Source: DATGIQ01 sp035295665
GTDB lineage: Bacteria; Planctomycetota; Planctomycetia; Gemmatales; Gemmataceae
NCBI GenBank assembly: GCA_035295665.1
Contig: DATGIQ010000014.1
Span: 1 to 8,268, forward strand
Length of the DNA stretch: 8,268 nucleotides
Direction of reading: 5' to 3'
Shown here: piece by piece, positions 1 through 6,948 of the stretch
Layout: each line of letters begins with the position of its first letter
Numbering within the stretch: the first letter of the stretch is position 1
Translations under genes and position numbers: made by a program
The notes under the pieces: model-generated
Told to the model about the DNA's origin: nothing
The model's database searches: none
What the model saw: only the letters and a program-made list of their open reading frames with translations

Positions 1-162
1 ATCCTTGTCGGCCTCAACCCAGGTGCCTGCCAGTTTCTTCAATTGCTCCAAACCCGGATGGGTGGCCGCGGGGGACTTACCGGGCTCGGTCTTGTCGCCG
101 GCTAACGCACTGCTCCCGAGCGCGATAAGCATCGCTCCACTGACCAAGATCTGACGCATCAT
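1..162 (-). CDS. Secreted protein, possibly DUF1579-like, N-terminal 54 residues only
   Basis: Only the first 54 codons are inside the window; the gene runs off the left edge. The protein begins MMRQILVSGAMLIALGSS and has a clear signal peptide: a basic n-region (Arg3), a hydrophobic stretch at about residues 5-18, and a likely cleavage site after ALA at residue 21. It is therefore probably exported to the periplasm or cell surface. After a polar linker rich in Pro, Lys and Ser, residues 38-50 read LEQLKKLAGTWVE. This resembles the opening strand of small beta-barrel proteins such as DUF1579 and the planctomycete TIGR03067 proteins, but the fragment is too short to decide between them. A Shine-Dalgarno GGGAGA (complement of 168-173) lies 5 nt before the first of two consecutive ATGs, which supports this start; the second ATG at 159 is also possible. 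No function can be assigned. The exported, short-protein reading is firm; the family is a guess. Confidence 0.75.
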   Translation of the reverse strand, partial: MMRQILVSGAMLIALGSSALAGDKTEPGKSPAATHPGLEQLKKLAGTWVEADKD

Positions 163-403
163 CTCGTTCTCCCAAGTGTTGTGGCGAAAAACCATTCATT
201 TTGCCAAAGCGAGCGAGTATACTTCTGTTCTATATCGGCACGGAAGGCGCGGACTCTTCACTACGGCACCCTTCCCAAGCATCCATGGAATGAACGAGTT
301 CAGTGTGAACCGTCAGGCAGGGAGACGAGGGCCCACCGGATAGGTTCGGGCATCAGCAAGGTTCCGGTTGAGCCAGGCTATACCCGTTGTCGCATTCATC
401 AGG

Positions 404-915
404 ATGAACCCAGTGAAGTATCACGAGTACAGGCCGCATGCGATCCTGCAAGATACTGTCAAATGCTTTTGGACCCACGAAGGTTTGAGGCAGCGTGGGC
501 AATCCTCCAGGAATTTCTGATCCCGAAGGCACTCATGCGATCGTATGATGTCCAGCTCGTTCAAAGCGCTGCCAAGTTGCTGTATCACACGAAAGGCCAG
601 TGTCGGATTGAAGCGCTCGCCGATTATTGCCATGCATCGGTACGGCAGCTCCAGAGGCGGTTCCAGCGCGCGGTCGGCGTGACTCCGAAGCTCTTTGCCC
701 GCACACTCCGGTTCGAGCGAGCCCAGAGACGCCTCAGGTTCGACCCAGAGACCGACCTGACCGGACTGGCCTACCAGTGTGGCTATTTCGACCAGGCCCA
801 CCTCATCAAGGAGTTCCGGGCATTCACCGGCAAGACCCCGTCCGAATACTCCCACCAAGTGCGAGATCTACAGGAAGTCCTGAAAAACAAAAATGTCGTG
901 TTCTTACAATCGTAG
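404..915 (+). pseudogene. AraC-family regulator (DUF6597-type sensor domain), internal deletion plus frameshift
   Basis: Two pieces of one regulator lie in different frames. The first starts at ATG 404 and reads MNPVKYHEYRPHAILQD and then VKCFWTHEG to about 484, which matches the usual opening of AraC regulators with a DUF6597 sensor domain. This frame stops at 518-520. From about 481 the next frame up carries the C-terminal half: FEAAWAILQEFLIPKAL, then a full AraC DNA-binding domain to about 849. The first helix-turn-helix is in ALADYCHASVRQLQRRFQRA and the second in LAYQCGYFDQAHLIKEF. The tail ends VVFLQS at stop 913-915, a typical ending for the family. By comparison with relatives I remember, roughly 100 residues between the pieces are missing, so most of the sensor domain is gone and the join is out of frame. 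An uninterrupted reading frame from 181 does cover the DNA-binding half, but its first 100 residues look like non-coding translation. A short DNA-binding product from ATG 535 is possible. The VOC gene downstream may be its former target. Confidence 0.8.
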
Positions 916-1058
916 GCTCCCACAAGTGTGTAAGAATATCGTGGGTTGGCCGAGGTGGACACACCAACCGGCACCGATCTTCCACTGGCTTCGTACTCAT
1001 ATGGGATGAGTCTGCGGCATCCGCCAGAAGAGGGGCCTGTGCCTTGTTCCACTGAACC

Positions 1059-1063
1059 GGGAG
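1059..1063 (+). promoter_or_regulatory. Ribosome binding site fixing the GTG start of the VOC gene
   Basis: GGGAG lies 8 nt before GTG 1072. It supports this start over the in-frame ATG at 946, whose extra 42 residues are not protein-like. Confidence 0.65.
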
Positions 1064-1071
1064 ATGGGATC

Positions 1072-1458
1072 GTGAAGCGGATATCCTTGCTGAACGTGCT
1101 TGTCAAGAATCAGAACTCGGCCATCGAGTTCTACACCCGCAAGCTGGGTTTCACCGTGGTTGAAGATGTACCGCTCGGACCACAGCGGTGGGTGACGCTT
1201 CGCTTGCCGGATGATCCGGTACTGTCCGTTGCCCTGAACCTGGCCGAGTCGGAGGGAGACCTGGCACTGGTCGGCAAACAGGCGGGATCACAGCCACTCT
1301 TTAGTATGGTGACGGATGACTGCTTGAAGGAGTACCGTCGAATGAAGGATGCCGGCGTCAAGTTTCATGGTGAGCCGCAGGTGCAGCCATACGGCACAGG
1401 CGTGCTGCTTGAGGATCTGTATGGCAACAAGATTTATTTGAACCAGGAGCCGACATGA
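1072..1458 (+). CDS. VOC (glyoxalase/bleomycin-resistance fold) family protein
   Basis: A 128-aa protein, the usual length for a single-chain VOC protein made of two beta-alpha-beta-beta-beta units. The first unit starts at residue 3 with ISLLNVLVKNQNSAIEFYTR, followed by KLGF, the standard strand-helix opening of the family, and continues through RWVTLRLP at about 40-46. The second unit begins near residue 76 (LFSMVTDDCLKEYRRMKDAGV) and ends with the family signature EDLYGNKIYLNQ at 114-125, where Glu114 sits at the usual metal-ligand position. The first-strand position that is often His in metal-dependent members is Asn8 here, so catalysis of a glyoxalase or dioxygenase type is not assured. 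Members act as metalloenzymes or as binding proteins that sequester antibiotics; the substrate here is unknown. The start is GTG with a good ribosome binding site. It lies 156 nt downstream of the broken AraC gene and 74 nt upstream of the DUF1801 gene on the same strand, so co-transcription is plausible. Confidence 0.85.
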   Translation: MKRISLLNVLVKNQNSAIEFYTRKLGFTVVEDVPLGPQRWVTLRLPDDPVLSVALNLAESEGDLALVGKQAGSQPLFSMVTDDCLKEYRRMKDAGVKFHGEPQVQPYGTGVLLEDLYGNKIYLNQEPT

Positions 1459-1532
1459 GGTAAGCGGCAACCGAGTTTGGCTCTTTCGATCAGGGACGGT
1501 CGAATCAACAGACAACGAACAGGGACTCATCC

Positions 1533-1928
1533 ATGCGAACGATCAGTGACGACGGCACTTTTGACGATTTAGTGGCGAACGCTGGGACTCATACTCGCGA
1601 ACTGGCCTATCAGCTTCGTGCCCTGGTCACTGCCGTCATGCCCGATGTCGTGGAAGTGCCGTGGCCGAGAATGCGGCTGGCGAGCTATGGCGTTGGCCCG
1701 AGGAAGAAGTCCGAGCATTTTTGCTATATCTCTGTCCAGAAGGAGGATGTCAACCTCGGTTTCTACTACGGGGCGGAGTTGCCCGACCCCGAGGCCTTGC
1801 TCCAGGGGACAGGGAAGCTCCTTCGCCATGTCAAGATTCGGGAACCCCAGGCGATTCGCAGTCGAGCCCTGCGACAACTTGTAAAAGTGGCCAGCAAGCA
1901 CCGCATGCCGGCCCAGGCGCGTGAGTGA
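1533..1928 (+). CDS. DUF1801 (YdhG-like) domain protein
   Basis: A 131-aa single-domain protein. It opens with a helical segment (FDDLVANAGTHTRELAYQLR, residues 10-29), then PDVVEVPWPRMRLASYGVG (38-56), and the strongly conserved core VNLGFYYGAELPDPEALLQ with GTGKLLRHVKI directly after it (about 73-102). That core is characteristic of DUF1801 proteins. The fold resembles frataxin-like proteins such as Bacillus YdhG, for which an iron-handling role has been proposed, but most members are uncharacterised and no enzyme residues stand out here. The start is ATG 1533 with AGGGA at 1521-1525, 7 nt upstream. The gene follows the VOC gene closely on the same strand, and pairing with VOC and AraC-type genes fits the small stress-related clusters in which DUF1801 genes often occur. 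It converges on the ABC permease gene with only 31 nt between the two stops. Family assignment is confident; biological role is not. Confidence 0.85.
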   Translation: MRTISDDGTFDDLVANAGTHTRELAYQLRALVTAVMPDVVEVPWPRMRLASYGVGPRKKSEHFCYISVQKEDVNLGFYYGAELPDPEALLQGTGKLLRHVKIREPQAIRSRALRQLVKVASKHRMPAQARE

Positions 1929-1929
1929 C

Positions 1930-1959
1930 TTTGTCAGGCTGGTTCACAGGCCGAACAAA
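1930..1959. terminator. Possible weak bidirectional terminator hairpin
   Basis: The 31-nt gap between two convergent genes contains an imperfect hairpin. TTTGT (1930-1934) pairs with ACAAA (1955-1959), a 2x2 internal loop follows, then GGCT (1937-1940) pairs with GGCC (1949-1952) including one G-T wobble. The ends are T-rich on both strands, as expected for a two-way terminator, but the GC stem is only about 4 bp, so this may be chance. Confidence 0.22.
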
Positions 1960-4041
1960 TCATCGCCGAGCCGAAGCCGGACGGTGCCCCGTGCGATAAT
2001 AGAATTCCGGCCGCCGATGTGGCATCCGACTGGTCAGCTTGCGGAAGCGTGTGCGGGAGAGAGACCAAATGATACAGGCGGCCAGGGCCCAAAAGAACAG
2101 CCCAAATCCCGCAAGGATCGTGTGAACTTCCCAAGTATCGCTATGGCCCACTTCGCTGCCGGCGGTCAGCCCATAGAGGACGGCCGGCGGCGTGATGCAT
2201 GCCTGGAGCTCCATGAGGTCATTCAATTGCCACAGTGAGCAAAACGGCAACAAGATCAACCAGATCACCCAGTGGCCAACGCTCACGCCGAAGGTGACGG
2301 CCAGGGTGTACAGAATCGCCCGGAGCGTTGTGCTACAGGAAATCGAAAACCATATCCCCACCCCGGCCAGGCACGAGGCATAAACCAACCAGGCCACAAA
2401 CGTGAGCATCAAGGCGGCGGGGTGAAGGCTGGCGGTGATAAGGCCAATACCCCAAATCAGCCCTAGCCAATACCAGGCCCGACGCACGCCGAGCAGACTG
2501 CCGAGCCATTTGGCGAAGAGAATATCATGGCTCTGCAACGGACTGGTGAGCAGGCCATCCAGCGTCTCGCGATCGCGCTCCCCGCTGATGCTGCACGACC
2601 CGCGCACGGCCACACCGACCAGCATCAACGAAGCCACGGTCGTTCCCATGATCCGTACCCAGGGATCGAAGAAGTGCCCCAGCCGATTCCAGCGATCCCC
2701 GAGCGGTACCCGGGGAGTGAGCAGCTCCTGGAGCAGGATCCAGCGGTTCAGCCCGTTCGAATAGCCGCGGTACGGCCGCCGTCCCAGAAGCTCATCGAAA
2801 AACCGCGCGTCCGTACCGGCAAAAAGGTAAAAGCTGAGCAAGAACAGTGCGACGAAAATCAACCACCCAATCCAGTGGAGGCGGAGTCCCGGCTCAATGA
2901 AGAGTTCCTTCCAGATCATGGGAAGTCGGCCGACGCGGGGATGGATCGAAAAGCCTGGATGTGCGGAATTCCGAGGCAGCGCAGCCGCGGTCTGCTCGAG
3001 CGCGAGCACCCGCAGCCGAGCCACCGCCCAGGCCGAGCAAACGAGCGCCAAGGGAACATGGAAGAAGGCATACTGCCGAACGAGTCCGGGGACGATGTTG
3101 GTGAGGTCCCTTCCCCCGGCAACGCCGGCTTGCAAGCTGTCCAGCAGGGCGAACACATTGCCTGCGTTGAAGGCGACCGCCACCGGGCCGGTCAACGGAG
3201 GCGTCTGACTGGCCCACGCAGCCACACTGAGGTACCCAAGCAAGAAGAGGTAGCTGATCACGATCGCGGTCCGCTGCTTCCTGGCGTATACCGAGGCCAG
3301 GATGCTTACGGAGGCCAGGCTGATCATGCTCAGCCCGGTGACGGTAAAGCCAGCCAGGACCAGGTTTGGATCCACACCACCCATCAGCTGAAGGAAGCCA
3401 AGGATCGGCAGTCCCGTCAAGACCAGTAGCATCAAGCTCCCGATCCGGGAAACCAGCTTGCTGAGGACGATTTCCCGGCTGTGGAGATCCGTCGCCAGGA
3501 GGAATTCCATCGTCTTCCGCTCTTTTTCCTCAGCGATCGCCCCTGCCGCATAGGCCGGCGTGAAGAAGATCAAGGCCAGGAACTGGACCTTCATGAACGT
3601 GTAAAAAAAGGACGCCGCCAGCGCCGCCGCTTCGGATTGCCGCACGGTTGGGTTCGGCCCATTGGCCATCGCATTCCAGCGCCGCGGCATGGAATTCACA
3701 AACGAGGTATAAGTCCAGTACAGGACCAACAAGAACGCGGTGGCGTACAGGCAACGCAAGACAATGTAACGGCTACGGCGGCCGGTACGGATTGCATCAT
3801 AGAAGAGCACAGGGCCAAAGAGCCGGAGCCAGCCTCGGCGCGACAAGACCGCGAGAGTCAAAATGAGGACAGCCCAGAGTGCTCCTTGTTGGAAGAACGT
3901 GAGCTTGGACTGGTACCACCACACGACCGCCATCGCGGCGAGCACGGCAGAGCCAAGAGCCAGCTCCGCCCACAATCGTTTGCGGCTCCACAAGACATGC
4001 TTGGGCATCGGCACAGCAGCGTTGGCAGGGACCGGGGGCAT
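1960..4041 (-). CDS. ABC-2 type transporter permease, two fused permease units
   Basis: A 693-aa membrane protein that contains two ABC-2 permease units in one chain. Unit one has hydrophobic segments near 27-43, 53-66, 93-113, 141-170, 197-220, 226-252 and 257-276, and carries the family signature EEKERKTMEFLLATDL at 171-186. Unit two follows a soluble linker and starts at PMIWKEL (374-380). It has segments near 390-408, 465-480, 516-536, 540-565, 572-600 and 641-660, and a second copy of the signature, GERDRETLDGLLTSPL, at 487-502. These signature loops normally contact the ATPase, so one chain may replace the usual permease dimer. Such proteins export an unknown substrate or serve gliding or secretion-type machines; nothing here identifies the cargo. 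No ATPase gene is in the window. I chose ATG 4041 (MPPVPANAAV). The frame stays open up to 4272, but those 77 residues are polar and not protein-like, and no strong ribosome binding site marks either start. ATG 4008-4011 is an alternative. Confidence 0.85.
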   Translation of the reverse strand: MPPVPANAAVPMPKHVLWSRKRLWAELALGSAVLAAMAVVWWYQSKLTFFQQGALWAVLILTLAVLSRRGWLRLFGPVLFYDAIRTGRRSRYIVLRCLYATAFLLVLYWTYTSFVNSMPRRWNAMANGPNPTVRQSEAAALAASFFYTFMKVQFLALIFFTPAYAAGAIAEEKERKTMEFLLATDLHSREIVLSKLVSRIGSLMLLVLTGLPILGFLQLMGGVDPNLVLAGFTVTGLSMISLASVSILASVYARKQRTAIVISYLFLLGYLSVAAWASQTPPLTGPVAVAFNAGNVFALLDSLQAGVAGGRDLTNIVPGLVRQYAFFHVPLALVCSAWAVARLRVLALEQTAAALPRNSAHPGFSIHPRVGRLPMIWKELFIEPGLRLHWIGWLIFVALFLLSFYLFAGTDARFFDELLGRRPYRGYSNGLNRWILLQELLTPRVPLGDRWNRLGHFFDPWVRIMGTTVASLMLVGVAVRGSCSISGERDRETLDGLLTSPLQSHDILFAKWLGSLLGVRRAWYWLGLIWGIGLITASLHPAALMLTFVAWLVYASCLAGVGIWFSISCSTTLRAILYTLAVTFGVSVGHWVIWLILLPFCSLWQLNDLMELQACITPPAVLYGLTAGSEVGHSDTWEVHTILAGFGLFFWALAACIIWSLSRTRFRKLTSRMPHRRPEFYYRTGHRPASARR

Positions 4042-4337
4042 AACTTGGAATCCGATGTCGTGACCGAACAATCCGAATTTCCAGTCTACCGGTTCGCTCG
4101 ACCGGGAGCAATGGGCACGCATTGCTGCTCTTGATGGAGTGCCATTGCAAACCAGGGAGCGATTCAAATTGGCGGCCTCGTGCCGCCTTCGCAAGGCGTT
4201 GACCTTGCTCCGGAAAGCACGCTCGGGCTGAACACGGTTTGCTGTTTCCTTCCAGCATGGCTCGGCTCGCATAACCTACAATTGGGTGACGCTAAATTCA
4301 GTGTTCGAGCCGTCGAGTGGGAGGGGGCGCGCCAACG
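4042..4337. other. Divergent intergenic region, no gene seen
   Basis: This 296-nt stretch separates the divergent permease and SUKH genes and must hold both promoters. I see no coding potential that looks real on either strand, no strong hairpin and no convincing -35/-10 pair. The minus-strand frame is open across most of it as an upstream continuation of the permease frame, but the translation lacks membrane or domain features. Confidence 0.5.
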
Positions 4338-5099
4338 ATGGAAGCACATCGGCAATTCTCGGAGACCTATCGTTCGCTGGTGGAACGGTTTGTGCGGCCG
4401 CTGCGGCCAGAGGATGGCGTTTCAGAACCCGTCCTCCGCGCGGGAGAGCGGCGGCTGGGATTTCGTTTGCCCTTGATTCTCCGCGCGTTTTATCTGTTGG
4501 CCGGCAATCTGAAGCGAATCAACCGCGTCCAAGAACGGCTCCTGCCGCCCGAGAATCCAAATCGTATTCCACGAACGTTCACCGAATTGACCGTCGTGGG
4601 CGGCGGTTTGGCCGTGTATATCGAGAATCAGGGGGGGTGCGTATGGGGAATCGAGTGTTCCTCGCTGGATGATCGGGATCCTCCAGTCGCGATTGCCTTG
4701 GATATCGATCAGCCCATTTGGGAACCGTTTCACGATCGGCTTTCGGGATTCCTGGTTGCTATGTTCTACCATCAGGCAGCGCATTGCGGGCTGCGCTGGG
4801 GTGCGGTGGCCAAGGCAAACGCTTCTCTGGTGGAACAGGTCCGACGGAATTGGCCCGTGGAAGCACGCTTTGGCAACGCCTACATTCCTTCTGATCGAGA
4901 AGCGGAAGAGGCAACTCCCGAGTTCTTCGGAAGCGGCGGCCAACTCCTCTCCTTCCGAAACGAAAACCTGTGGGTTAGTACCAAGACGCAAGAGGACCGC
5001 GAAGCAGTGCGGCGACAATTAGGCATCTCATGGGACTCTCGATTTCCCGAAGACTTCCCTCCCACGAACTCGACATTGGTCGATGGGTGGGAGGACTGA
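4338..5099 (+). CDS. SUKH (SMI1/KNR4-like) superfamily protein
   Basis: A 253-aa soluble protein without signal peptide or membrane segment. Residues 27-57 (beginning GVSEPVLRAGERRLGF and including LPLILRAFYLLAGN) match the helical opening of SUKH domains, in which a polypeptide near LP...FY..AGN precedes the beta core. Residues 86-120 (VVGGGLAVYIENQGGCVWGI and then PPVAIAL) fit the central strands. The C-terminal part (residues 150-253) has no recognised motif. In bacteria SUKH proteins are mostly immunity proteins against polymorphic or contact-dependent toxins, and planctomycetes hold many of unknown role; no toxin gene is visible in this window. ATG 4338 is preferred because an AGGGGG run (4322-4327) precedes it by 10 nt; the in-frame GTG at 4317 would add 7 unremarkable residues that overlap this run. 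It converges on the ligase gene with 17 nt between stops, too little for a separate terminator. The superfamily call is by pattern and moderately sure. Confidence 0.7.
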   Translation: MEAHRQFSETYRSLVERFVRPLRPEDGVSEPVLRAGERRLGFRLPLILRAFYLLAGNLKRINRVQERLLPPENPNRIPRTFTELTVVGGGLAVYIENQGGCVWGIECSSLDDRDPPVAIALDIDQPIWEPFHDRLSGFLVAMFYHQAAHCGLRWGAVAKANASLVEQVRRNWPVEARFGNAYIPSDREAEEATPEFFGSGGQLLSFRNENLWVSTKTQEDREAVRRQLGISWDSRFPEDFPPTNSTLVDGWED

Positions 5100-5116
5100 T
5101 TCTCCGCTTAGCCCGC

Positions 5117-6871
5117 TCAGTGCCGCTTCACCATGCGATACAAATCGTAGATCTCTGCCACTGTGGTCGCCTGCTCCGGCGCCTTATCCGGCCGCCAACG
5201 CAGGAACCGGGGAAAACGCAGCGCCAACCCGCCCTTCTTTACCTTGTCTTTCGCCACGGCATGCACCGGGCTGATCGTGAGCTGGGCGCCGGTGACCTCC
5301 ATGACGAGGGCCGGGTCGAACCAAATATCGGCGTGCATGCCGGTGATCACGAGCGGATGCCGTTCCGGGCGTTCATAGGAGCGGAGCTTTTTGGGAAGTT
5401 GCTTCAGTTGCTCCTGGGTGAACCCCGACCCAACTTTGGTAAAAGAAGCATACCGGTTCGCCTCCGGATCAAAGGCGGCCACCAGCAGCGAGCCATAGGT
5501 GCCTGCCCGCGCTCCCTTGCCATACAGTCCGCCGATCACGACCCCATCGAATGTATCCGCCAGCCCTTCTTGGTACTCCTTCTTGTACTTGATCCAATGT
5601 CGGCCGCGGGTGCCCGCCTCGTAGATGCTCTGTGCATCCTTGATCACCACTCCCTCGGCCCCCCAGGCGACGGCCTCGGCAAAAAAGCTCTCGATCTCCT
5701 CGGGGTCTTGCGTTTGGGCATATTTGGCCAGGACAACCGGATCCCGTGCTTCCGCATCCTGTCCGGATCGGGCCACCGCACCGGCCAGCGATTTTTTTCG
5801 CTCGTGCAGCGGCTTCTTCAGGAACGATTTCCCCTTCAGGTAAAGCAGGTCAAAGAGGAAATACCGAACCGGGATTTTCCGCACATACTCCTCGACCTCG
5901 TGCTTGCGGCGGCGGCGCATGAGCGTTTGGAAGTCGAGCAACCGACCCGTTTGGGGATCCACCGCCACTACTTCTCCCTCAACGATTGCTGCTTTGCCGT
6001 GGAGGGCAGAACGGATCGCCGCCACGACATCGGGGAATTGGTGCGTGATATTCTCCAGGCGGCGCGAGAAAAGGACGACACCGCCGCGCTTCCAGACATG
6101 CGCCTGGGCCCGCTCCCCGTCGTACTTGTATTCGACATGCACCAAGCCGGGAATCTGCTTGGGCACCGCGGCCACGTCGCGGATTCGCTGGGCCAGCATC
6201 ATGCGCACCGGCTTGCCAAGCTCCGGCTGCACAGTCTGAAGGGCCGCGACGCCCTTCCGAACGGCAAGCTCGGCTACCTCACCCAGGTCGGACAGGACGT
6301 TGTAAGCATATTCCAGGGTGGACTTGTGCTCCCGGCTGCCGGTCAGGGCTTTGGACAGCCCGGATAGGAACGTCATCTCCGCGACCCCAAGCCGCAGCCG
6401 GCCGAGCACGATCCGGACGACATACTTCGCTTCCCGGCGGGAACACTTATGCAGCAGGCCCACGAGCAGGCGGACCTTGGCCTCCTGGGCACCGGAACCG
6501 CTGACGCGGGCGATCTCTTCGAGCTGACGGAATACCTCGGCCAGCGACGGCCCGCGTTTTCGATCGTTGCCGGCCAGCGCGGCGGCATCGCCCAGGTCTC
6601 CGGTCTTGCGGAAGGACTGTTTGATCTTGGCAATGGGCACCCCGGTAGACTGGGTCAGGGCTCGGATAACCAGCTTGTCCGCGATGCCGAGCTCGACGGG
6701 GAGGAACTCCGGAGCCACCCGGCCGCGCAGGAGGTAAGCTGCCATCCGGGCTTCTTCGGGTGACAGACGGGTGAAGAAGCCGGCCAGGATATCGATCATT
6801 TTCAGGCTGGAAGACGTGGCTTCCAGCTTGGCAAATGTCTCAGCCAGGGCTGCGAAAGGTGTACGGGCCAC
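5117..6871 (-). CDS. lig: ATP-dependent DNA ligase, archaeal/eukaryotic type I
   Basis: Seals nicks in duplex DNA through a ligase-AMP intermediate; acts in replication or repair in the cytoplasm. The 584-aa length and architecture match archaeal DNA ligases. Residues 1-210 form the helical DNA-binding domain (AETFAKLEATSSSLKMIDIL at 10-29). The nucleotidyltransferase domain follows, with motif I KYDGER at 249-254 (Lys249 takes the AMP), motif Ia SRRLEN 269-274, motif III around EGEVVAVD 298-305 and FLFDLLYLKG 338-347, motif IV EGVVIKD 406-412 and motif V WIKYKKEY 426-433. The OB-fold ends with motif VI RFPRFLRWRPDKAPEQAT at 552-569. All catalytic motifs are present, so the enzyme should be active. 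The start is GTG 6871 with GGAGG 9 nt upstream, and the N-terminus begins exactly where relatives begin. Bacteria normally replicate with NAD-dependent LigA, so this is probably an extra repair ligase. No Ku, polymerase or Lhr-type helicase gene is adjacent. It lies downstream of cbiX on the same strand, separated by 204 nt. Confidence 0.95.
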   Translation of the reverse strand: MARTPFAALAETFAKLEATSSSLKMIDILAGFFTRLSPEEARMAAYLLRGRVAPEFLPVELGIADKLVIRALTQSTGVPIAKIKQSFRKTGDLGDAAALAGNDRKRGPSLAEVFRQLEEIARVSGSGAQEAKVRLLVGLLHKCSRREAKYVVRIVLGRLRLGVAEMTFLSGLSKALTGSREHKSTLEYAYNVLSDLGEVAELAVRKGVAALQTVQPELGKPVRMMLAQRIRDVAAVPKQIPGLVHVEYKYDGERAQAHVWKRGGVVLFSRRLENITHQFPDVVAAIRSALHGKAAIVEGEVVAVDPQTGRLLDFQTLMRRRRKHEVEEYVRKIPVRYFLFDLLYLKGKSFLKKPLHERKKSLAGAVARSGQDAEARDPVVLAKYAQTQDPEEIESFFAEAVAWGAEGVVIKDAQSIYEAGTRGRHWIKYKKEYQEGLADTFDGVVIGGLYGKGARAGTYGSLLVAAFDPEANRYASFTKVGSGFTQEQLKQLPKKLRSYERPERHPLVITGMHADIWFDPALVMEVTGAQLTISPVHAVAKDKVKKGGLALRFPRFLRWRPDKAPEQATTVAEIYDLYRMVKRH

Positions 6872-6880
6872 CTCAATGAA

Positions 6881-6885
6881 CCTCC
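6881..6885 (-). promoter_or_regulatory. Ribosome binding site fixing the GTG start of lig
   Basis: A perfect GGAGG on the minus strand lies 9 nt before GTG 6871. It decides the start of the ligase, which has no ATG at its family-consistent N-terminus. Confidence 0.75.
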
Positions 6886-6948
6886 GGTTGCTCCGTTAGT
6901 CTTTCCTACAAAAACCGTACCGCTGGCGTGCAAAGCTACGTTTTCGGT

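Noticed and set aside
195..223. Possible promoter TTCATT - 17 nt - TATACT on the plus strand
   Set aside because: The -10 is good and spacing is right, but the -35 matches at only three positions and the distance to ATG 404 is long; too weak to call.
181..480. N-terminal 100 residues of the long frame leading into the AraC domain
   Set aside because: The translation is not protein-like and the true sensor-domain start is visible in another frame at 404.
421..858. 145-aa open frame on the minus strand
   Set aside because: Antisense to the AraC DNA-binding domain, which is clearly the real coding strand.
2527..3429. 300-aa open frame on the plus strand
   Set aside because: Antisense to the ABC-2 permease; rich in Arg, Gln, Pro and His, as expected from reading hydrophobic codons on the opposite strand.
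4042..4272. 77-residue N-terminal extension of the permease
   Set aside because: Polar, Arg-rich and without a domain or ribosome binding site; relatives begin close to the first membrane segment.
5030..6367. 445-aa open frame on the plus strand
   Set aside because: It lies antisense to the DNA ligase, whose motifs are complete; the translation is low in coherent domain features and typical of a high-GC shadow frame.
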